Position numbers and translations under genes: made by a program. Source: Prochlorococcus sp. AG-355-O17 (lineage in GTDB: Bacteria; Cyanobacteriota; Cyanobacteriia; PCC-6307; Cyanobiaceae). From it: 64,000 bases of DNA. Where the stretch lies: the NCBI GenBank assembly GCA_003280655.1, contig QCEK01000001.1, forward strand, positions 190,388-254,387, given 5' to 3'. The first letter of the stretch is position 1. Each line of letters begins with the position of its first letter. This document shows positions 18,436 to 29,057 of the stretch, in pieces. The notes beneath the pieces were generated by a model that was given only the letters and a program-made list of their open reading frames with translations, ran no database searches and had not been told where the DNA came from.

Positions 18436-19635
18436 TTATTTGAGTATTTTAGAAACAACTCCAGCACCGATAGTACGTCCACCTTCACGGATTGCAAATC
18501 GCATACCTTGTTCAATAGCTACTGGACAAATTAATTCTCCAGTCATCTTAATTCTGTCTCCTGGCATAACCATTTCAACATTAGAACCATCATCAGAGGT
18601 AAATGCGGTTATTTGACCTGTCACATCAGTTGTTCTGATGTAGAACTGAGGTCTGTATCCTGCAAAGAAAGGAGTATGTCTTCCACCCTCTTCTTTTTTG
18701 AGAACATATACTTCTCCTTCAAACTGAGTATGAGGAGTAATAGATCCTTTCTTAACAAGAACCATTCCTCTCTCAATATCTTCTTTCTGGACACCACGTA
18801 AAAGTAAACCGACATTATCACCAGCCATACCTTCGTCTAGAAGTTTACGGAACATTTCAACTCCAGTAACAGTTGTTACTCTTGTATCTCTTATTCCAAC
18901 TATTTCAACTTCTTCTCCAACCTTAACTTTACCCCTTTCAATTCTTCCAGTAGCAACAGTTCCTCTTCCAGTAATCGAGAAAACGTCTTCAACTGCCATC
19001 AAGAAGGGTTTATCCACTTCTCTTTCTGGTTCAGGGATACTAGCATCGACTGCTTTCATTAATTCTTCAATTTTTGATTCCCACGTAGTATCTCCTTCAA
19101 GAGCTTTTAAACCGGATACTTGAACAATAGGAATATCATCTCCAGGGAAGTCATAACTATCTAATAGTTCTCTAATTTCCATTTCAACAAGTTCAATGAT
19201 CTCTTCGTCATCAACCATATCGCACTTGTTTAAAGCTACTACAAGAGCTGGAACTCCAACCTGTTTAGCAAGGAGAATATGCTCTTTAGTTTGGGCCATA
19301 GGGCCATCTGTAGCTGCACAAACAAGGATAGCTCCGTCCATTTGAGCAGCTCCTGTAATCATGTTTTTTACATAATCAGCATGTCCAGGGCAATCAACAT
19401 GAGCATAATGTCTTCCTTCTGTCTCATATTCGACGTGAGCTGTGTTAATAGTAATGCCCCGCTCTCTTTCTTCAGGAGCACCATCAATGTCTCCATAGTC
19501 TTGAGCTTGAGCTTGACCTTTTTTGGCTAATACATTAGTAATAGCAGCAGTTAGTGTTGTTTTTCCATGATCAACATGGCCAATAGTACCTATGTTGACG
19601 TGTGGTTTGTTCCTTTCGAACTTCTCGCGAGCCAT
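18436..19635 (-). CDS. tuf: Translation elongation factor EF-Tu
   Basis: EF-Tu delivers aminoacyl-tRNA to the ribosome. The 399-residue protein has GHVDHGKTT (from residue 19), [23 protein letters not shown] (switch II), NKCD (G4) and the C-terminal beta barrels ending VVSKILK. Its length suits cyanobacterial EF-Tu. The gap to fusA is 45 bases, and 98 bases separate it from rpsJ with an intervening hairpin. Confidence 0.98.
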   Translation of the reverse strand: MAREKFERNKPHVNIGTIGHVDHGKTTLTAAITNVLAKKGQAQAQDYGDIDGAPEERERGITINTAHVEYETEGRHYAHVDCPGHADYVKNMITGAAQMDGAILVCAATDGPMAQTKEHILLAKQVGVPALVVALNKCDMVDDEEIIELVEMEIRELLDSYDFPGDDIPIVQVSGLKALEGDTTWESKIEELMKAVDASIPEPEREVDKPFLMAVEDVFSITGRGTVATGRIERGKVKVGEEVEIVGIRDTRVTTVTGVEMFRKLLDEGMAGDNVGLLLRGVQKEDIERGMVLVKKGSITPHTQFEGEVYVLKKEEGGRHTPFFAGYRPQFYIRTTDVTGQITAFTSDDGSNVEMVMPGDRIKMTGELICPVAIEQGMRFAIREGGRTIGAGVVSKILK

Positions 19636-19680
19636 TTTAAATTAAAGAATCGAGGGTTTAAGAGTGTTTTAGTTTAGAGA

Positions 19681-21756
19681 TCAGGAGTTGCCCTGATTCT
19701 TGGCAATGATAGCTTCAGCAACATTACGAGGAACTTCCTCATAATTTGCGAACTCCATTGAAAATATACCCCGACCTTGAGTCATTGATCGGAGTTGAGT
19801 GGCATAACCGAACATTTCGGCTAAGGGCACTTTGGCCTGTACCTTAGACAATCCATCATCAACAGATTGTCCCTCTACCTGACCTCTTCTAGAGGAGAGA
19901 TCACCAATTACAGATCCAAGAAAGTCGTCAGGACTTTCGACCTCAACTTTCATCATAGGCTCTAAAAGGACAGGATTGCATTTTTTAACCCCATCTTTAA
20001 AAGCCATGGAACCTGCAATTTTGAAGGCCATTTCGGATGAGTCTACATCGTGGAATGAACCATCGACTAGTGTTACTTTTACATCAATGAGTGGATAACC
20101 GGCAAGAACACCAGATTCACAGGTTTCTTTCATGCCATTAGATGCAGGTCCAATATACTCTTTTGGTACAGCTCCTCCGACAATTTTGTTTACAAATTCA
20201 AAACCTTTGCCAACTTCAGCAGGTTCCATTTCAATAATTACATGACCATATTGGCCTTTTCCTCCAGTTTGTCTTGCGTACTTACCTTCACCTTTAGAAC
20301 TAGACCTAATGGTCTCTCTGTAAGAAACCTGTGGAGCTCCAATGTTAGCTTCAACTTTAAATTCCCTTAACATTCTGTCAACAAGGATTTCTAAGTGCAA
20401 CTCACCCATACCAGCAATAACAGTTTGATTAGTCTCAGAGTCTGTGCTTACCCTAAAAGTTGGATCCTCTTCAGATAAGGCAGTTAAAGCTTTTGATAAT
20501 TTTTCCATATCCCCTTTAGTTTTTGGCTCAACCGCTACTGAGATAACAGGCTCGGGGATAAACAATGTCTCCAAAACTATAGGGTCTTCCGTATTGCATA
20601 ATGTATCACCAGTTGTTGTGTTCTTAAGACCTAGTACAGCACCTAAATCACCTGCCCTCAATTCATCAACCTCTTCTCTTTCATCAGCTTTTAAAATTAC
20701 TAGTCTAGAAATTCTCTCTTTAGCATCCTTAGTAGAATTCATAACATAACTTCCCTTTGAAAGAACGCCTGAATACATCCTTACGAAAGTTAATTTACCA
20801 TAGGGATCTGACATTACTTTAAAAGCTAGTGCACTAAAAGGAGCATTGTCATCTGAAGGTCTTACATCTTCTTTACCACTTGGCAAAACACCTTGTATTG
20901 GTTTTACATCCACTGGCGCAGGCAAGTAATCAACAACCGCGTCTAGAACAAGTTGGACACCTTTATTCTTAAAAGCTGATCCACATAGCACTGGAACTAG
21001 TCCATGTTTTAAAACACCTTCTCTTATACCCTTTTTAAGTTGTTCTTCTGATAATTCCCCTGTTTCGAGAAATAATTCTATTAACTCTTCATCATTTTCT
21101 GCAACACTCTCCATCAACTTATTTCTCCACTCAGCAGCTTCCTCCTCCATTTCAGATGGAATTGGTGCTTCCTCAATATCAGTACCTAAGTCATTTTTGT
21201 AAAGATATGCTTTGTTGGAGACTAAATCAATAATGCCTGTAAGATCGCCTTCAGCTCCTATAGGTAGCTGGATTGGAAGTGCATTTGCTTTCAGTCGATC
21301 TTTAATTTGCTTATTAACCTTTAGAAAATCTGCACCAGTTCTATCCATTTTGTTTACAAAAACCATTCTTGGAACAGAGTATCTATCTGCTTGACGCCAA
21401 ACTGTTTCAGATTGAGGCTGTACTCCACCCACGGCACAAAATACAGCTATGACTCCATCCAAGACACGCATTGATCTTTCAACTTCAATAGTAAAGTCAA
21501 CGTGTCCAGGAGTATCAATAATATTAATTCTGTGATCTTGCCAACTAGTAGATATTGCAGCAGCAGTAATAGTTATTCCTCTCTCTCTTTCTTGAGCCAT
21601 CCAATCGGTTACAGCAGCACCATCATGAACCTCCCCTATCTTGTGAACCACACCTGAATAAAACAAAATTCTTTCAGTTGTTGTTGTCTTCCCTGCATCA
21701 ATATGAGCGGCTATACCTATGTTCCTTACTCGTTCTAGGGGAAAGTCGCGTGCCAA
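19681..21756 (-). CDS. fusA: Translation elongation factor EF-G
   Basis: EF-G is the GTPase that drives translocation and, with RRF, ribosome recycling. All G motifs of the 691-residue protein are visible: [17 protein letters not shown] (P loop), [21 protein letters not shown], and [10 protein letters not shown]. The C-terminal domains IV-V carry [12 protein letters not shown] and the [15 protein letters not shown] segment. It is third in the str operon, 97 bases after rpsG. Confidence 0.98.
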   Translation of the reverse strand: MARDFPLERVRNIGIAAHIDAGKTTTTERILFYSGVVHKIGEVHDGAAVTDWMAQERERGITITAAAISTSWQDHRINIIDTPGHVDFTIEVERSMRVLDGVIAVFCAVGGVQPQSETVWRQADRYSVPRMVFVNKMDRTGADFLKVNKQIKDRLKANALPIQLPIGAEGDLTGIIDLVSNKAYLYKNDLGTDIEEAPIPSEMEEEAAEWRNKLMESVAENDEELIELFLETGELSEEQLKKGIREGVLKHGLVPVLCGSAFKNKGVQLVLDAVVDYLPAPVDVKPIQGVLPSGKEDVRPSDDNAPFSALAFKVMSDPYGKLTFVRMYSGVLSKGSYVMNSTKDAKERISRLVILKADEREEVDELRAGDLGAVLGLKNTTTGDTLCNTEDPIVLETLFIPEPVISVAVEPKTKGDMEKLSKALTALSEEDPTFRVSTDSETNQTVIAGMGELHLEILVDRMLREFKVEANIGAPQVSYRETIRSSSKGEGKYARQTGGKGQYGHVIIEMEPAEVGKGFEFVNKIVGGAVPKEYIGPASNGMKETCESGVLAGYPLIDVKVTLVDGSFHDVDSSEMAFKIAGSMAFKDGVKKCNPVLLEPMMKVEVESPDDFLGSVIGDLSSRRGQVEGQSVDDGLSKVQAKVPLAEMFGYATQLRSMTQGRGIFSMEFANYEEVPRNVAEAIIAKNQGNS

Positions 21757-21853
21757 TTTTAAAGCTCCAAATAAAATGATTTTTGATAAAAATAGTTCAC
21801 CCTAAAAGCAAACTTTTATAATAATAAACTACTTAAGTACCTTTTTGATGAAA

Positions 21854-22324
21854 TTAATATCTGTAATGTGCAAAAGCTTTGTTAGCTTCAGCCATTTTAT
21901 GAGTATCTTCTCTTTTTTTAACTGCACTACCTGTTTCATTTGCTGCATCCATTAACTCACCAGCAAGTTTTTGGGACATACTTTTACCATTTCTTGCACG
22001 TGAAAATGTAACAAGCCATCTTAATGCCATAGCTGTTCCCCTCTCTTGACGAACTTCCATGGGTACTTGATATGTTGCACCACCAACTCTTCTAGCTCTT
22101 ACCTCGACAAGAGGAGTCGCATTTTTTACAGCTGTTTCAAATAATTCGACTGCATTCCCACCAGTTCTCTCACTTATTAGTGAAAAAGCATCAGACAATA
22201 TTCTTTGAGCCGTAGATTTTTTACCATGTTTCATCAATCGAGAAATCATCATTGAAGCAAGACGACTATTAAATTGAGGATCTGGAAGAACTGGTCTTTT
22301 TACTGCTGCATTACGACGTGACAT
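21854..22324 (-). CDS. rpsG: 30S ribosomal protein S7
   Basis: S7 is the primary assembly protein of the 30S head and contacts mRNA at the E site. The 156-residue, all-helical sequence has the conserved [41 protein letters not shown] and the basic C-terminal AHYRY end. It is 25 bases downstream of rpsL. Confidence 0.97.
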   Translation of the reverse strand: MSRRNAAVKRPVLPDPQFNSRLASMMISRLMKHGKKSTAQRILSDAFSLISERTGGNAVELFETAVKNATPLVEVRARRVGGATYQVPMEVRQERGTAMALRWLVTFSRARNGKSMSQKLAGELMDAANETGSAVKKREDTHKMAEANKAFAHYRY

Positions 22325-22349
22325 TTTTTTAGAAAGTGATGTTTACAAA

Positions 22350-22724
22350 TTAATCTTTTGGAGCTTTTGCTCCATACTTAGATCTGGATTGACGTCTATC
22401 TTTGACTCCAGCCGTATCTAATGTTCCTCTTATTATATGATATCTAACTCCTGGCAAATCCTTAACTCTTCCACCCCTAAGTAAAACTACAGAGTGTTCT
22501 TGCAAATTATGTCCAATACCAGGTATGTAAGCTGTTACTTCGAAACCAGAAGTTAACCTTACCCTAGCAACTTTTCTCAAAGCTGAATTAGGCTTTTTTG
22601 GAGTTGATGTATAAACTCTTGTACATACCCCTCTTCTCTCAGGGCAAGCTTTTAATGCAGGAGATTTTGTTTTCTTTGTCAGACGTTTTCTTTCTGAACC
22701 TATTAATTGTGAGATGGTGGGCAT
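22350..22724 (-). CDS. rpsL: 30S ribosomal protein S12
   Basis: S12 lies at the decoding centre. The 124-residue protein has [16 protein letters not shown] and the [17 protein letters not shown] loop, and both lysine positions linked to streptomycin response carry the wild-type lysine. It is the first gene of the str operon. The 195 bases shared with divergent glsF hold its promoter, which I could not pin down. Confidence 0.97.
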   Translation of the reverse strand: MPTISQLIGSERKRLTKKTKSPALKACPERRGVCTRVYTSTPKKPNSALRKVARVRLTSGFEVTAYIPGIGHNLQEHSVVLLRGGRVKDLPGVRYHIIRGTLDTAGVKDRRQSRSKYGAKAPKD

Positions 22725-22876
22725 CTATTATATTTAAATAAAAATAAACATTTAACCATCATAACCTTTTAAGAGTACTAACTAAAAGTTTTTAAATATA
22801 TTTTTTTTAAAATTTGTCAAATTAAAATTCTTTGGTAAATATTCATTATCTTTAGATTTATTTTCATATTTATTTT

Positions 22877-22882
22877 TATAAT
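22877..22882 (+). promoter_or_regulatory. putative -10 of glsF
   Basis: A consensus TATAAT lies 38 bases before the glsF ATG in the rpsL/glsF divergent gap. No TTGACA-like -35 is evident. I looked for a GTA-N8-TAC NtcA site at the expected distance and did not find one. Confidence 0.45.
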
Positions 22883-22919
22883 GGAAATACATAAATAACT
22901 TAATAGAATTAAATAATCT

Positions 22920-25900
22920 ATGGGAGAGAGTATCAAAAGAATCGTTAGCCCATATCAAGATAGTTATTCCCCAAATGGAATAATTGGGGAGAAAGATGCG
23001 TGTGGAGTTGGTTTCATAGCAAATATTAAAGGGGTAGAAAGCAATTGGATCCTAAAACAGTCCCTTAAAGGTCTTAACTGCATGGAACATAGAGGAGGTT
23101 GTGGAGGAGATAGTGATTCGGGAGATGGAGCGGGCATTTTATGTTCTATTCCATGGAGATATCTAGAAGATGAAATAAATCTAAAAAATAATCAAGAATT
23201 TAATAGAGGTTTAGGCATGGTTTTTATGCCTAATAAAAAAGAAAAAATTGAAGTATGTAAATCAATATGTGATCAAGAAGCAGAAAAATTAAAAGTCAAT
23301 AAAACATTTTGGAGAAAAGTACCTGTTAATAATGAAATCTTAGGTCCTTTAGCTAAAGCAAATGCCCCATTCATCTCTCAGTGGATTTTATCTATATATA
23401 AAAAAGATCATCATGATGTTGAAAGGCTTTTATTTCAATTAAGGAAAAGAATTGAGAAAAAAATAAGAGAAACTTTCAAAAACGATGTTGGAGATTGTGA
23501 ATTTTATTTTGCCTCACTAAGTTCTCAAACAGTTGTTTATAAAGGTATGGTTCGCTCTGAAATATTATCCGAGTTTTATCAAGATCTCAAAGAAGAGAGT
23601 TTTAAAGTTTCATTTTCTGTTTATCATCGTAGATTTAGTACTAATACACTTCCAAAATGGCCGCTAGCTCAACCCATGAGATTTTTGGGTCATAATGGCG
23701 AAATAAATACTCTCTTAGGGAATATCAACTGGGCTAAAGCTTCAGAAACACATATAGATGATTTTTGGGGAGAGTTATCCAGTGAAATCAAGCCTATTGT
23801 AGATGTAAACAAAAGTGATTCATCAAATCTTGATGCAACCCTTGAAATCAATATTCGTTCAGGTCAACCCATTACTGACTCATTATTAAAACTTGTTCCT
23901 GAAGCATTTAGAGATCAACCAGAACTTGAGCAAAGAGAAGATATAAAAGCTTTTTATGAATATTCTGCAAGCCTACAAGAAGCTTGGGATGGTCCAGCAC
24001 TCCTTGTATTTGCTGATGGAAATTTTGTCGGAGCAACGCTTGATAGAAATGGCCTAAGACCAGCAAGATATTCAATCACAAATGATGGTTTTGTAATAAT
24101 GGGTTCTGAAACAGGAGTAGTAGATCTCGAAGAAGAAAGGGTAATAGAAAAAGGTCGATTAGGACCGGGACAAATGTTGGCAGTTGATTTTCATCAGAAT
24201 AGAATCCTAAGAAATTGGGAAGTAAAATCTGAAGCCGCTCAAAGGCATGATTATAAAAATCTTCTCAGTCATAGAACTATAAAGATTGAAAAGAATGAAT
24301 GGGTTAAAGACTGCAAACTAAAAGACCTTGAGTTGTTGCAACAACAAACTGCATACGGTTTTTCAGCGGAAGATAATGACCTTATCTTAGATTCAATGGC
24401 TTCATTAGCTAAAGAGCCTACTTATTGCATGGGCGATGACATCCCATTAGCAGTTCTCTCATCTAAGCCACATATTTTATACGACTACTTTAAGCAAAGA
24501 TTTGCTCAAGTTACTAATCCTCCTATTGACCCTCTGAGAGAAAAACTTGTAATGAGTTTAGAGATGCACCTAGGAGAAAGATGTACACCATTTGAAATTA
24601 AAGATACTAAACCTTTTGTTCATTTACAAAGTCCGATTCTTAATGAGGAAGAACTCATTTCCATCAAAAAATCAAAAATTAAATCTAAGACAATTTCAAG
24701 TTTGTTTGATTTAGAGGAAGGTATTCAAGGCTTAGAGAATCAACTAAAAGCAATCTGTAAACAGAGTGAGCTCTCTATAAAAGAAGGTTGCTCTTTAATT
24801 ATCATTTCTGATAAGGGAATTAATCCTAAAAAGACTTTTATACCTCCTTTACTTGCTGTTGGAGCAATTCATCATTATCTTCTTAAAAAAGAAATCAGGC
24901 TAAAAGCTTCTCTAATAATTGAGACAGGTCAATGTTGGAGCACACATCACTTAGCTTGTTTAATTGGATATGGAGCAAGTGCAATTTGCCCTTGGTTGAC
25001 TTTTGAAGCAGGTAGACACTGGTTAAAACATCCAAAAACACAAAAACTCATTGATAGCAAAAAAATAAATCCATTATCAATCGTTGATGTTCAAGAAAAT
25101 ATTAAAAAAGCTCTAGAGGACGGTCTAAGAAAAATTCTCTCAAAAATAGGCATTTCACTTTTATCTAGTTACCATGGTGCACAAATTTTTGAAGCTGTGG
25201 GCCTTGGATCTGACTTAATAAAAATTGCTTTTGATGGTACAACAAGTCGTATCGCTGGCATAACATTAAAAGAATTAACTAATGAAACACTTTCAATACA
25301 TACGAAAGCCTATCCAGAGATCGATTTAAAGAAATTAGAATTTTTAGGATTTGTACAATTTAGAAATAATGGAGAATATCATTCCAATAACCCAGAGATG
25401 TCAAAAGTTTTACATTCAGCGGTAAAACAAGGGCCAGGATACGATCATTTTGAAACTTACAAAAAACTTATTAGTAATAGACCGACAACATCTCTTAGAG
25501 ATTTACTAACAATTAATTCAAAAAGAAAAAGTATTCCATTAGAGGAAGTTGAAAGTGTTGAATCAATTTGCAAAAGGTTCTGTACTGGAGGGATGAGTTT
25601 AGGTGCTTTATCCAGAGAAGCACATGAAGTTTTAGCAGTTGCAATGAATAGAATTGGTGGAAAAAGTAATAGTGGAGAAGGGGGAGAAGATCCAGCTCGT
25701 TTTAATGTTTTAAATGATATCGATGAAAATACTCAGTCAGCGACGTTGCCATTTATTAAAGGCTTAGAGAATGGAGACACAGCATGCTCAGCTATTAAAC
25801 AAATAGCATCAGGAAGATTTGGAGTTACACCTGAATATCTAAGAAGTGGTAAACAACTCGAAATTAAAATGGCTCAAGGCGCAAAACCCGGAGAGGGGGG

Positions 25901-27491
25901 ACAATTACCCGGTCCAAAAGTTGATTCTTACATCGCAAAACTAAGAAATAGTAAACCTGGAGTAGCTTTAATATCTCCTCCCCCGCATCATGATATTTAT
26001 TCAATTGAAGATTTAGCTCAACTTATCCACGACTTACACCAAGTTCATCCAAAAGCGAAAGTAAGCGTTAAACTTGTTTCTGAAATTGGTATAGGCACTA
26101 TTGCTGCTGGAGTAAGCAAAGCTAATGCAGATGTAATTCAAATATCAGGCCATGACGGAGGTACAGGTGCTTCACCCCTGAGTTCTATTAAACATGCAGG
26201 TTTACCATGGGAACTAGGTGTTGCTGAGGTTCATAAATCTCTCCTAGAGAATAACTTACGCGAAAGAGTAATTTTGAGAACTGATGGAGGTCTTAAAACA
26301 GGCTGGGACGTAGTTATTGCAGCTTTACTAGGTGCTGAAGAATATGGTTTTGGTTCTGTAGCGATGATTGCTGAAGGATGCATAATGGCTCGAGTTTGTC
26401 ATACAAACAAGTGTCCTGTTGGAGTTGCCACTCAAAAAGAAGAATTAAGAAAAAGATTTAAAGGTATTCCAGAAAATGTTGTCAATTTTTTCTTGTATAT
26501 TGCTGAAGAAGTAAGACAGATAATGAGCAGTATCGGTGTTTCTAATATGGAAGAACTGATTGGTAATCAAGAATTTCTTTCTGCAAGAAATATCGATCTT
26601 CCAAAAACTTCTAATATTGATCTCTCTTCTTTAGTAAATAAACACTCAACCCCTGATAGATCATGGTTAAAACATTCAAAAACTGCCCATAGTAATGGTT
26701 CTGTATTAGAAGACGAGTTTTTGTCTGATACTGAATTTATAGATTCAATTAAAAATCATGAAATATTAACCAAAGAAATTGAGATAAAAAATACAGATAG
26801 AAGTGTTTGTGCGAAAATATCAGGCGAAATAGCAGAACTTCACGGCAACACTGGCTTCAAAGGCGAACTCAACTTAAATTTCAAAGGATATGCAGGACAA
26901 AGCTTTGGTGCCTTTTTATTGAATGGAATGAATGTTCAATTAATCGGAGAAGCTAATGATTATGTTTGTAAAGGAATGAATGGAGGAATACTTACAATAA
27001 TTCCACCAAAAATAGAAAAAACTTCCTCCGAACAGGTTATTTTAGGAAACACCTGTCTTTATGGAGCAACAGGTGGGAAATTATTTGCATTAGGAAAATC
27101 GGGAGAAAGATTTGCAGTAAGAAATAGTGGTGCTACAGCGGTAACAGAAGGAGCAGGTGATCATTGTTGTGAATACATGACTGGTGGAAAAGTAGTTATT
27201 CTAGGTTCCACAGGAAGGAATATTGGTGCGGGCATGACTGGTGGAATAGCTTTTATAATCGATGAGAAGAACGATTTAAGTAATAAAGTTAACAAAGAAA
27301 TAGTTAGCATTCATAAAATAACTTCATCGAAGCAGGAAGATATCTTATTGGAAATTATCAGAGAATATCGAGCAAAAACAGATAGCTTAAAGGCTGCCAA
27401 AATAATTGAAAATTGGTCATATTACAAGAGTAATTTCAAATTAATAGTTCCCCCAAGCGAAGAAGAAATGCTTGGCATAAAGAAAATGTAA
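22920..27491 (+). CDS. glsF: Ferredoxin-dependent glutamate synthase (Fd-GOGAT)
   Basis: It makes two glutamates from glutamine and 2-oxoglutarate, the central ammonium-assimilation step. Domains of the 1523-residue protein: a class II glutamine amidotransferase whose catalytic C28 (DACGVGF) is exposed after removal of a 27-residue propeptide; a central domain; the FMN domain with a 3Fe-4S cluster motif C-x5-C-x4-C (CIMARVCHTNKCPVGVA); and the C-terminal GXG repeat beta-helix (GNTCLYGATGGKLFALG). I prefer the ferredoxin type because no gltD (NADPH subunit) gene is adjacent and this is the usual enzyme in picocyanobacteria. The sequence alone does not prove the electron donor. Confidence 0.93.
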   Translation: MGESIKRIVSPYQDSYSPNGIIGEKDACGVGFIANIKGVESNWILKQSLKGLNCMEHRGGCGGDSDSGDGAGILCSIPWRYLEDEINLKNNQEFNRGLGMVFMPNKKEKIEVCKSICDQEAEKLKVNKTFWRKVPVNNEILGPLAKANAPFISQWILSIYKKDHHDVERLLFQLRKRIEKKIRETFKNDVGDCEFYFASLSSQTVVYKGMVRSEILSEFYQDLKEESFKVSFSVYHRRFSTNTLPKWPLAQPMRFLGHNGEINTLLGNINWAKASETHIDDFWGELSSEIKPIVDVNKSDSSNLDATLEINIRSGQPITDSLLKLVPEAFRDQPELEQREDIKAFYEYSASLQEAWDGPALLVFADGNFVGATLDRNGLRPARYSITNDGFVIMGSETGVVDLEEERVIEKGRLGPGQMLAVDFHQNRILRNWEVKSEAAQRHDYKNLLSHRTIKIEKNEWVKDCKLKDLELLQQQTAYGFSAEDNDLILDSMASLAKEPTYCMGDDIPLAVLSSKPHILYDYFKQRFAQVTNPPIDPLREKLVMSLEMHLGERCTPFEIKDTKPFVHLQSPILNEEELISIKKSKIKSKTISSLFDLEEGIQGLENQLKAICKQSELSIKEGCSLIIISDKGINPKKTFIPPLLAVGAIHHYLLKKEIRLKASLIIETGQCWSTHHLACLIGYGASAICPWLTFEAGRHWLKHPKTQKLIDSKKINPLSIVDVQENIKKALEDGLRKILSKIGISLLSSYHGAQIFEAVGLGSDLIKIAFDGTTSRIAGITLKELTNETLSIHTKAYPEIDLKKLEFLGFVQFRNNGEYHSNNPEMSKVLHSAVKQGPGYDHFETYKKLISNRPTTSLRDLLTINSKRKSIPLEEVESVESICKRFCTGGMSLGALSREAHEVLAVAMNRIGGKSNSGEGGEDPARFNVLNDIDENTQSATLPFIKGLENGDTACSAIKQIASGRFGVTPEYLRSGKQLEIKMAQGAKPGEGGQLPGPKVDSYIAKLRNSKPGVALISPPPHHDIYSIEDLAQLIHDLHQVHPKAKVSVKLVSEIGIGTIAAGVSKANADVIQISGHDGGTGASPLSSIKHAGLPWELGVAEVHKSLLENNLRERVILRTDGGLKTGWDVVIAALLGAEEYGFGSVAMIAEGCIMARVCHTNKCPVGVATQKEELRKRFKGIPENVVNFFLYIAEEVRQIMSSIGVSNMEELIGNQEFLSARNIDLPKTSNIDLSSLVNKHSTPDRSWLKHSKTAHSNGSVLEDEFLSDTEFIDSIKNHEILTKEIEIKNTDRSVCAKISGEIAELHGNTGFKGELNLNFKGYAGQSFGAFLLNGMNVQLIGEANDYVCKGMNGGILTIIPPKIEKTSSEQVILGNTCLYGATGGKLFALGKSGERFAVRNSGATAVTEGAGDHCCEYMTGGKVVILGSTGRNIGAGMTGGIAFIIDEKNDLSNKVNKEIVSIHKITSSKQEDILLEIIREYRAKTDSLKAAKIIENWSYYKSNFKLIVPPSEEEMLGIKKM

Positions 27492-27785
27492 ATGCCTTTT
27501 TTTATAAAAACTGAAATCATAAAAAAAGAATACTTAATTAATGATGATTTAAAACAAAAAATAATTAACGAACATATTGATTGGATAAAAAAATTAAAAA
27601 AAGAGGGAATTAACATAAAAAGTGGGTTTTTAGTAGATGAATTAAAGAGGCCAGGTGATGGCGGATTACTAATTCTTGAGATGAATAATTATAAAAATGC
27701 ACTAAAAATCATTAAGAATGATCCAATGATTAAAAATGATCTAGTAGAATGGAAATTAAATGAGTGGATAGATTCAAATAAATAA
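27492..27785 (+). CDS. YciI-like protein
   Basis: This 97-residue single-domain protein has the ferredoxin-like YciI layout: H-x-x-W region (EHIDWIKKLKKEGINIKSGFL), then GGLLILEMNNYKNALKIIKNDPM, the family's D-P-x segment. YciI proteins are small dimeric enzymes or binding proteins of mostly unknown activity. The ATG follows the glsF TAA with no intervening base, so the gene is almost surely cotranscribed and coupled with glsF. The stop is 5 bases from convergent lipA. Confidence 0.75.
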   Translation: MPFFIKTEIIKKEYLINDDLKQKIINEHIDWIKKLKKEGINIKSGFLVDELKRPGDGGLLILEMNNYKNALKIIKNDPMIKNDLVEWKLNEWIDSNK

Positions 27786-27790
27786 AAAGA

Positions 27791-28684
27791 CTATCTTGGA
27801 TACTTTTTCATAAGTTTTTGAATTTCTTCAGCATGGTAACTGCTACGAGTTAAAGGAGAACTTACTACTTGCATAAAGTCCAAATCTTTTTCCCCGAAAA
27901 CTTTATAGTAATTAAATTTTGAGGGACTCAAAAATCTTTGAACAGGTAAATGATTTGGCCCAGGAGATAAGTATTGGCCAATAGTAACAATATCAACGAA
28001 ATTACTTTTTAAATCCTTAAGAAGACTTATGACCTCCTCATCTTTTTCCCCTAAACCAAGCATAAAACCTGACTTTGTATAAACTTTGGGAGAATATTCT
28101 CTGGTCCTTTTAAGCAACTCAAGAGTTCTCTCATATTTACCCTGAGGTCTTACTTTTTTATATAGCGAAGACACAGTCTCAATATTATGGTTTAAAACGT
28201 TTGGATTTGAATCAAGAACTTTTTCAAGAGCTTTCCAGTTGCCACAAAGATCAGGTATTAAAAGCTCAATAGTAGTTTCAGGCGATTTTTTTCTTACTTG
28301 ATAAACACATTCAAAAAATTGAGATGCGCCACCATCCTCAAGATCGTCCCTATTAACTGATGTGATTACAACATGTTTAAGTTGCATTCTATAAACAGCT
28401 TCGGCTAAACGATATGGTTCTGTTGGATCTAATTCTCTTTTAGATCTATCAAAATTAATATCGCAATATGGACATGCCCTAGTACAGCCAGGACCCATTA
28501 TAAGGAAAGTGGCAGTGCCACTTGCAAAACATTCACCAATATTTGGACAACTTGCCTCTTGACATACAGTATTAAGATTTAAATCACTTAACAAATTTGC
28601 AGTATTCCCAATTCTCTCAACTTGCGGAGCTTTTACTCTTAACCATTCAGGTTTTAAAATTAAACTATTGGAATTATTAGTCAA
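27791..28684 (-). CDS. lipA: Lipoyl synthase
   Basis: LipA inserts two sulfurs into octanoyl-protein to form lipoate. The 297-residue radical SAM protein has both clusters: the auxiliary motif C-x4-C-x5-C ([12 protein letters not shown]) and the radical SAM motif [15 protein letters not shown] near the C-terminus supplies the conserved serine that ligates the auxiliary cluster. HNIETV and VGQYLSP-like segments are also in place. The substrate carriers would be pyruvate dehydrogenase E2 and glycine cleavage H protein. Confidence 0.96.
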   Translation of the reverse strand: MTNNSNSLILKPEWLRVKAPQVERIGNTANLLSDLNLNTVCQEASCPNIGECFASGTATFLIMGPGCTRACPYCDINFDRSKRELDPTEPYRLAEAVYRMQLKHVVITSVNRDDLEDGGASQFFECVYQVRKKSPETTIELLIPDLCGNWKALEKVLDSNPNVLNHNIETVSSLYKKVRPQGKYERTLELLKRTREYSPKVYTKSGFMLGLGEKDEEVISLLKDLKSNFVDIVTIGQYLSPGPNHLPVQRFLSPSKFNYYKVFGEKDLDFMQVVSSPLTRSSYHAEEIQKLMKKYPR

Positions 28685-28976
28685 ATTAATTTTTTCTAGC
28701 CTGTAAACTTATTTTACTAAAAACATTTTGAATTAACTATTAATAATTTCAAAAATGAAGACTACTCAATAGAGATCAAAAAAATAAATTAATTCTACTA
28801 GTCCATCCATAATTTAAAAAATCCTAATTCAAGTTACAAATTACAAACTATTTTTGTTCTATCAACTAAATATAAAACAGTATTTAGAACGTTATTTTTA
28901 ATAAAAATATAAGAACACTTTTTTTTGCACTTTTTTTTAAAGAATCAGATATAGTTGCAATTTTTTGTACTAAAAA
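28685..28976. other. AT-rich gap between lipA and the recombinase-like gene
   Basis: No coding potential is seen on either strand. The left part must contain the lipA promoter (minus). The direct repeat TTACAAATTACAAA lies near 28834. Poly-T runs are frequent at 28919-28938. A candidate promoter and inverted sites for the next gene are described separately. Nothing else is supported. Confidence 0.5.
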
Positions 28977-28981
28977 GTGTT
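28914..28981 (+). promoter_or_regulatory. putative promoter bracketed by a 10-bp inverted repeat
   Basis: AACACTTTTT (28914-28923) is the exact reverse complement of AAAAAGTGTT (28972-28981). Between them lies TTGCAC (28925-28930), 19 bases, then TATAGT (28950-28955), a plausible -35/-10 pair for the downstream gene. The arms therefore flank the presumed promoter, an arrangement that fits operator sites. The low sequence complexity of the arms means chance cannot be excluded. Confidence 0.4.
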
Positions 28982-29057
28982 TTTTTTCATATTTATTGAT
29001 ACAGTAAAAAATATATGTAATAAAACATTGACTTTTAAATTTAAAAGAAAACGTCTT

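Noticed and set aside
22725-22919. NtcA-binding site for glsF
   Set aside because: The nearest candidate GTAAATATTCATTA does not give GTA-N8-TAC, so no site is claimed.
28834-28848. HLR1 (RpaB) element, TTACAAATTACAAA
   Set aside because: The two TTACA units are 7 bases apart, not the roughly 10 of known HLR1 sites.
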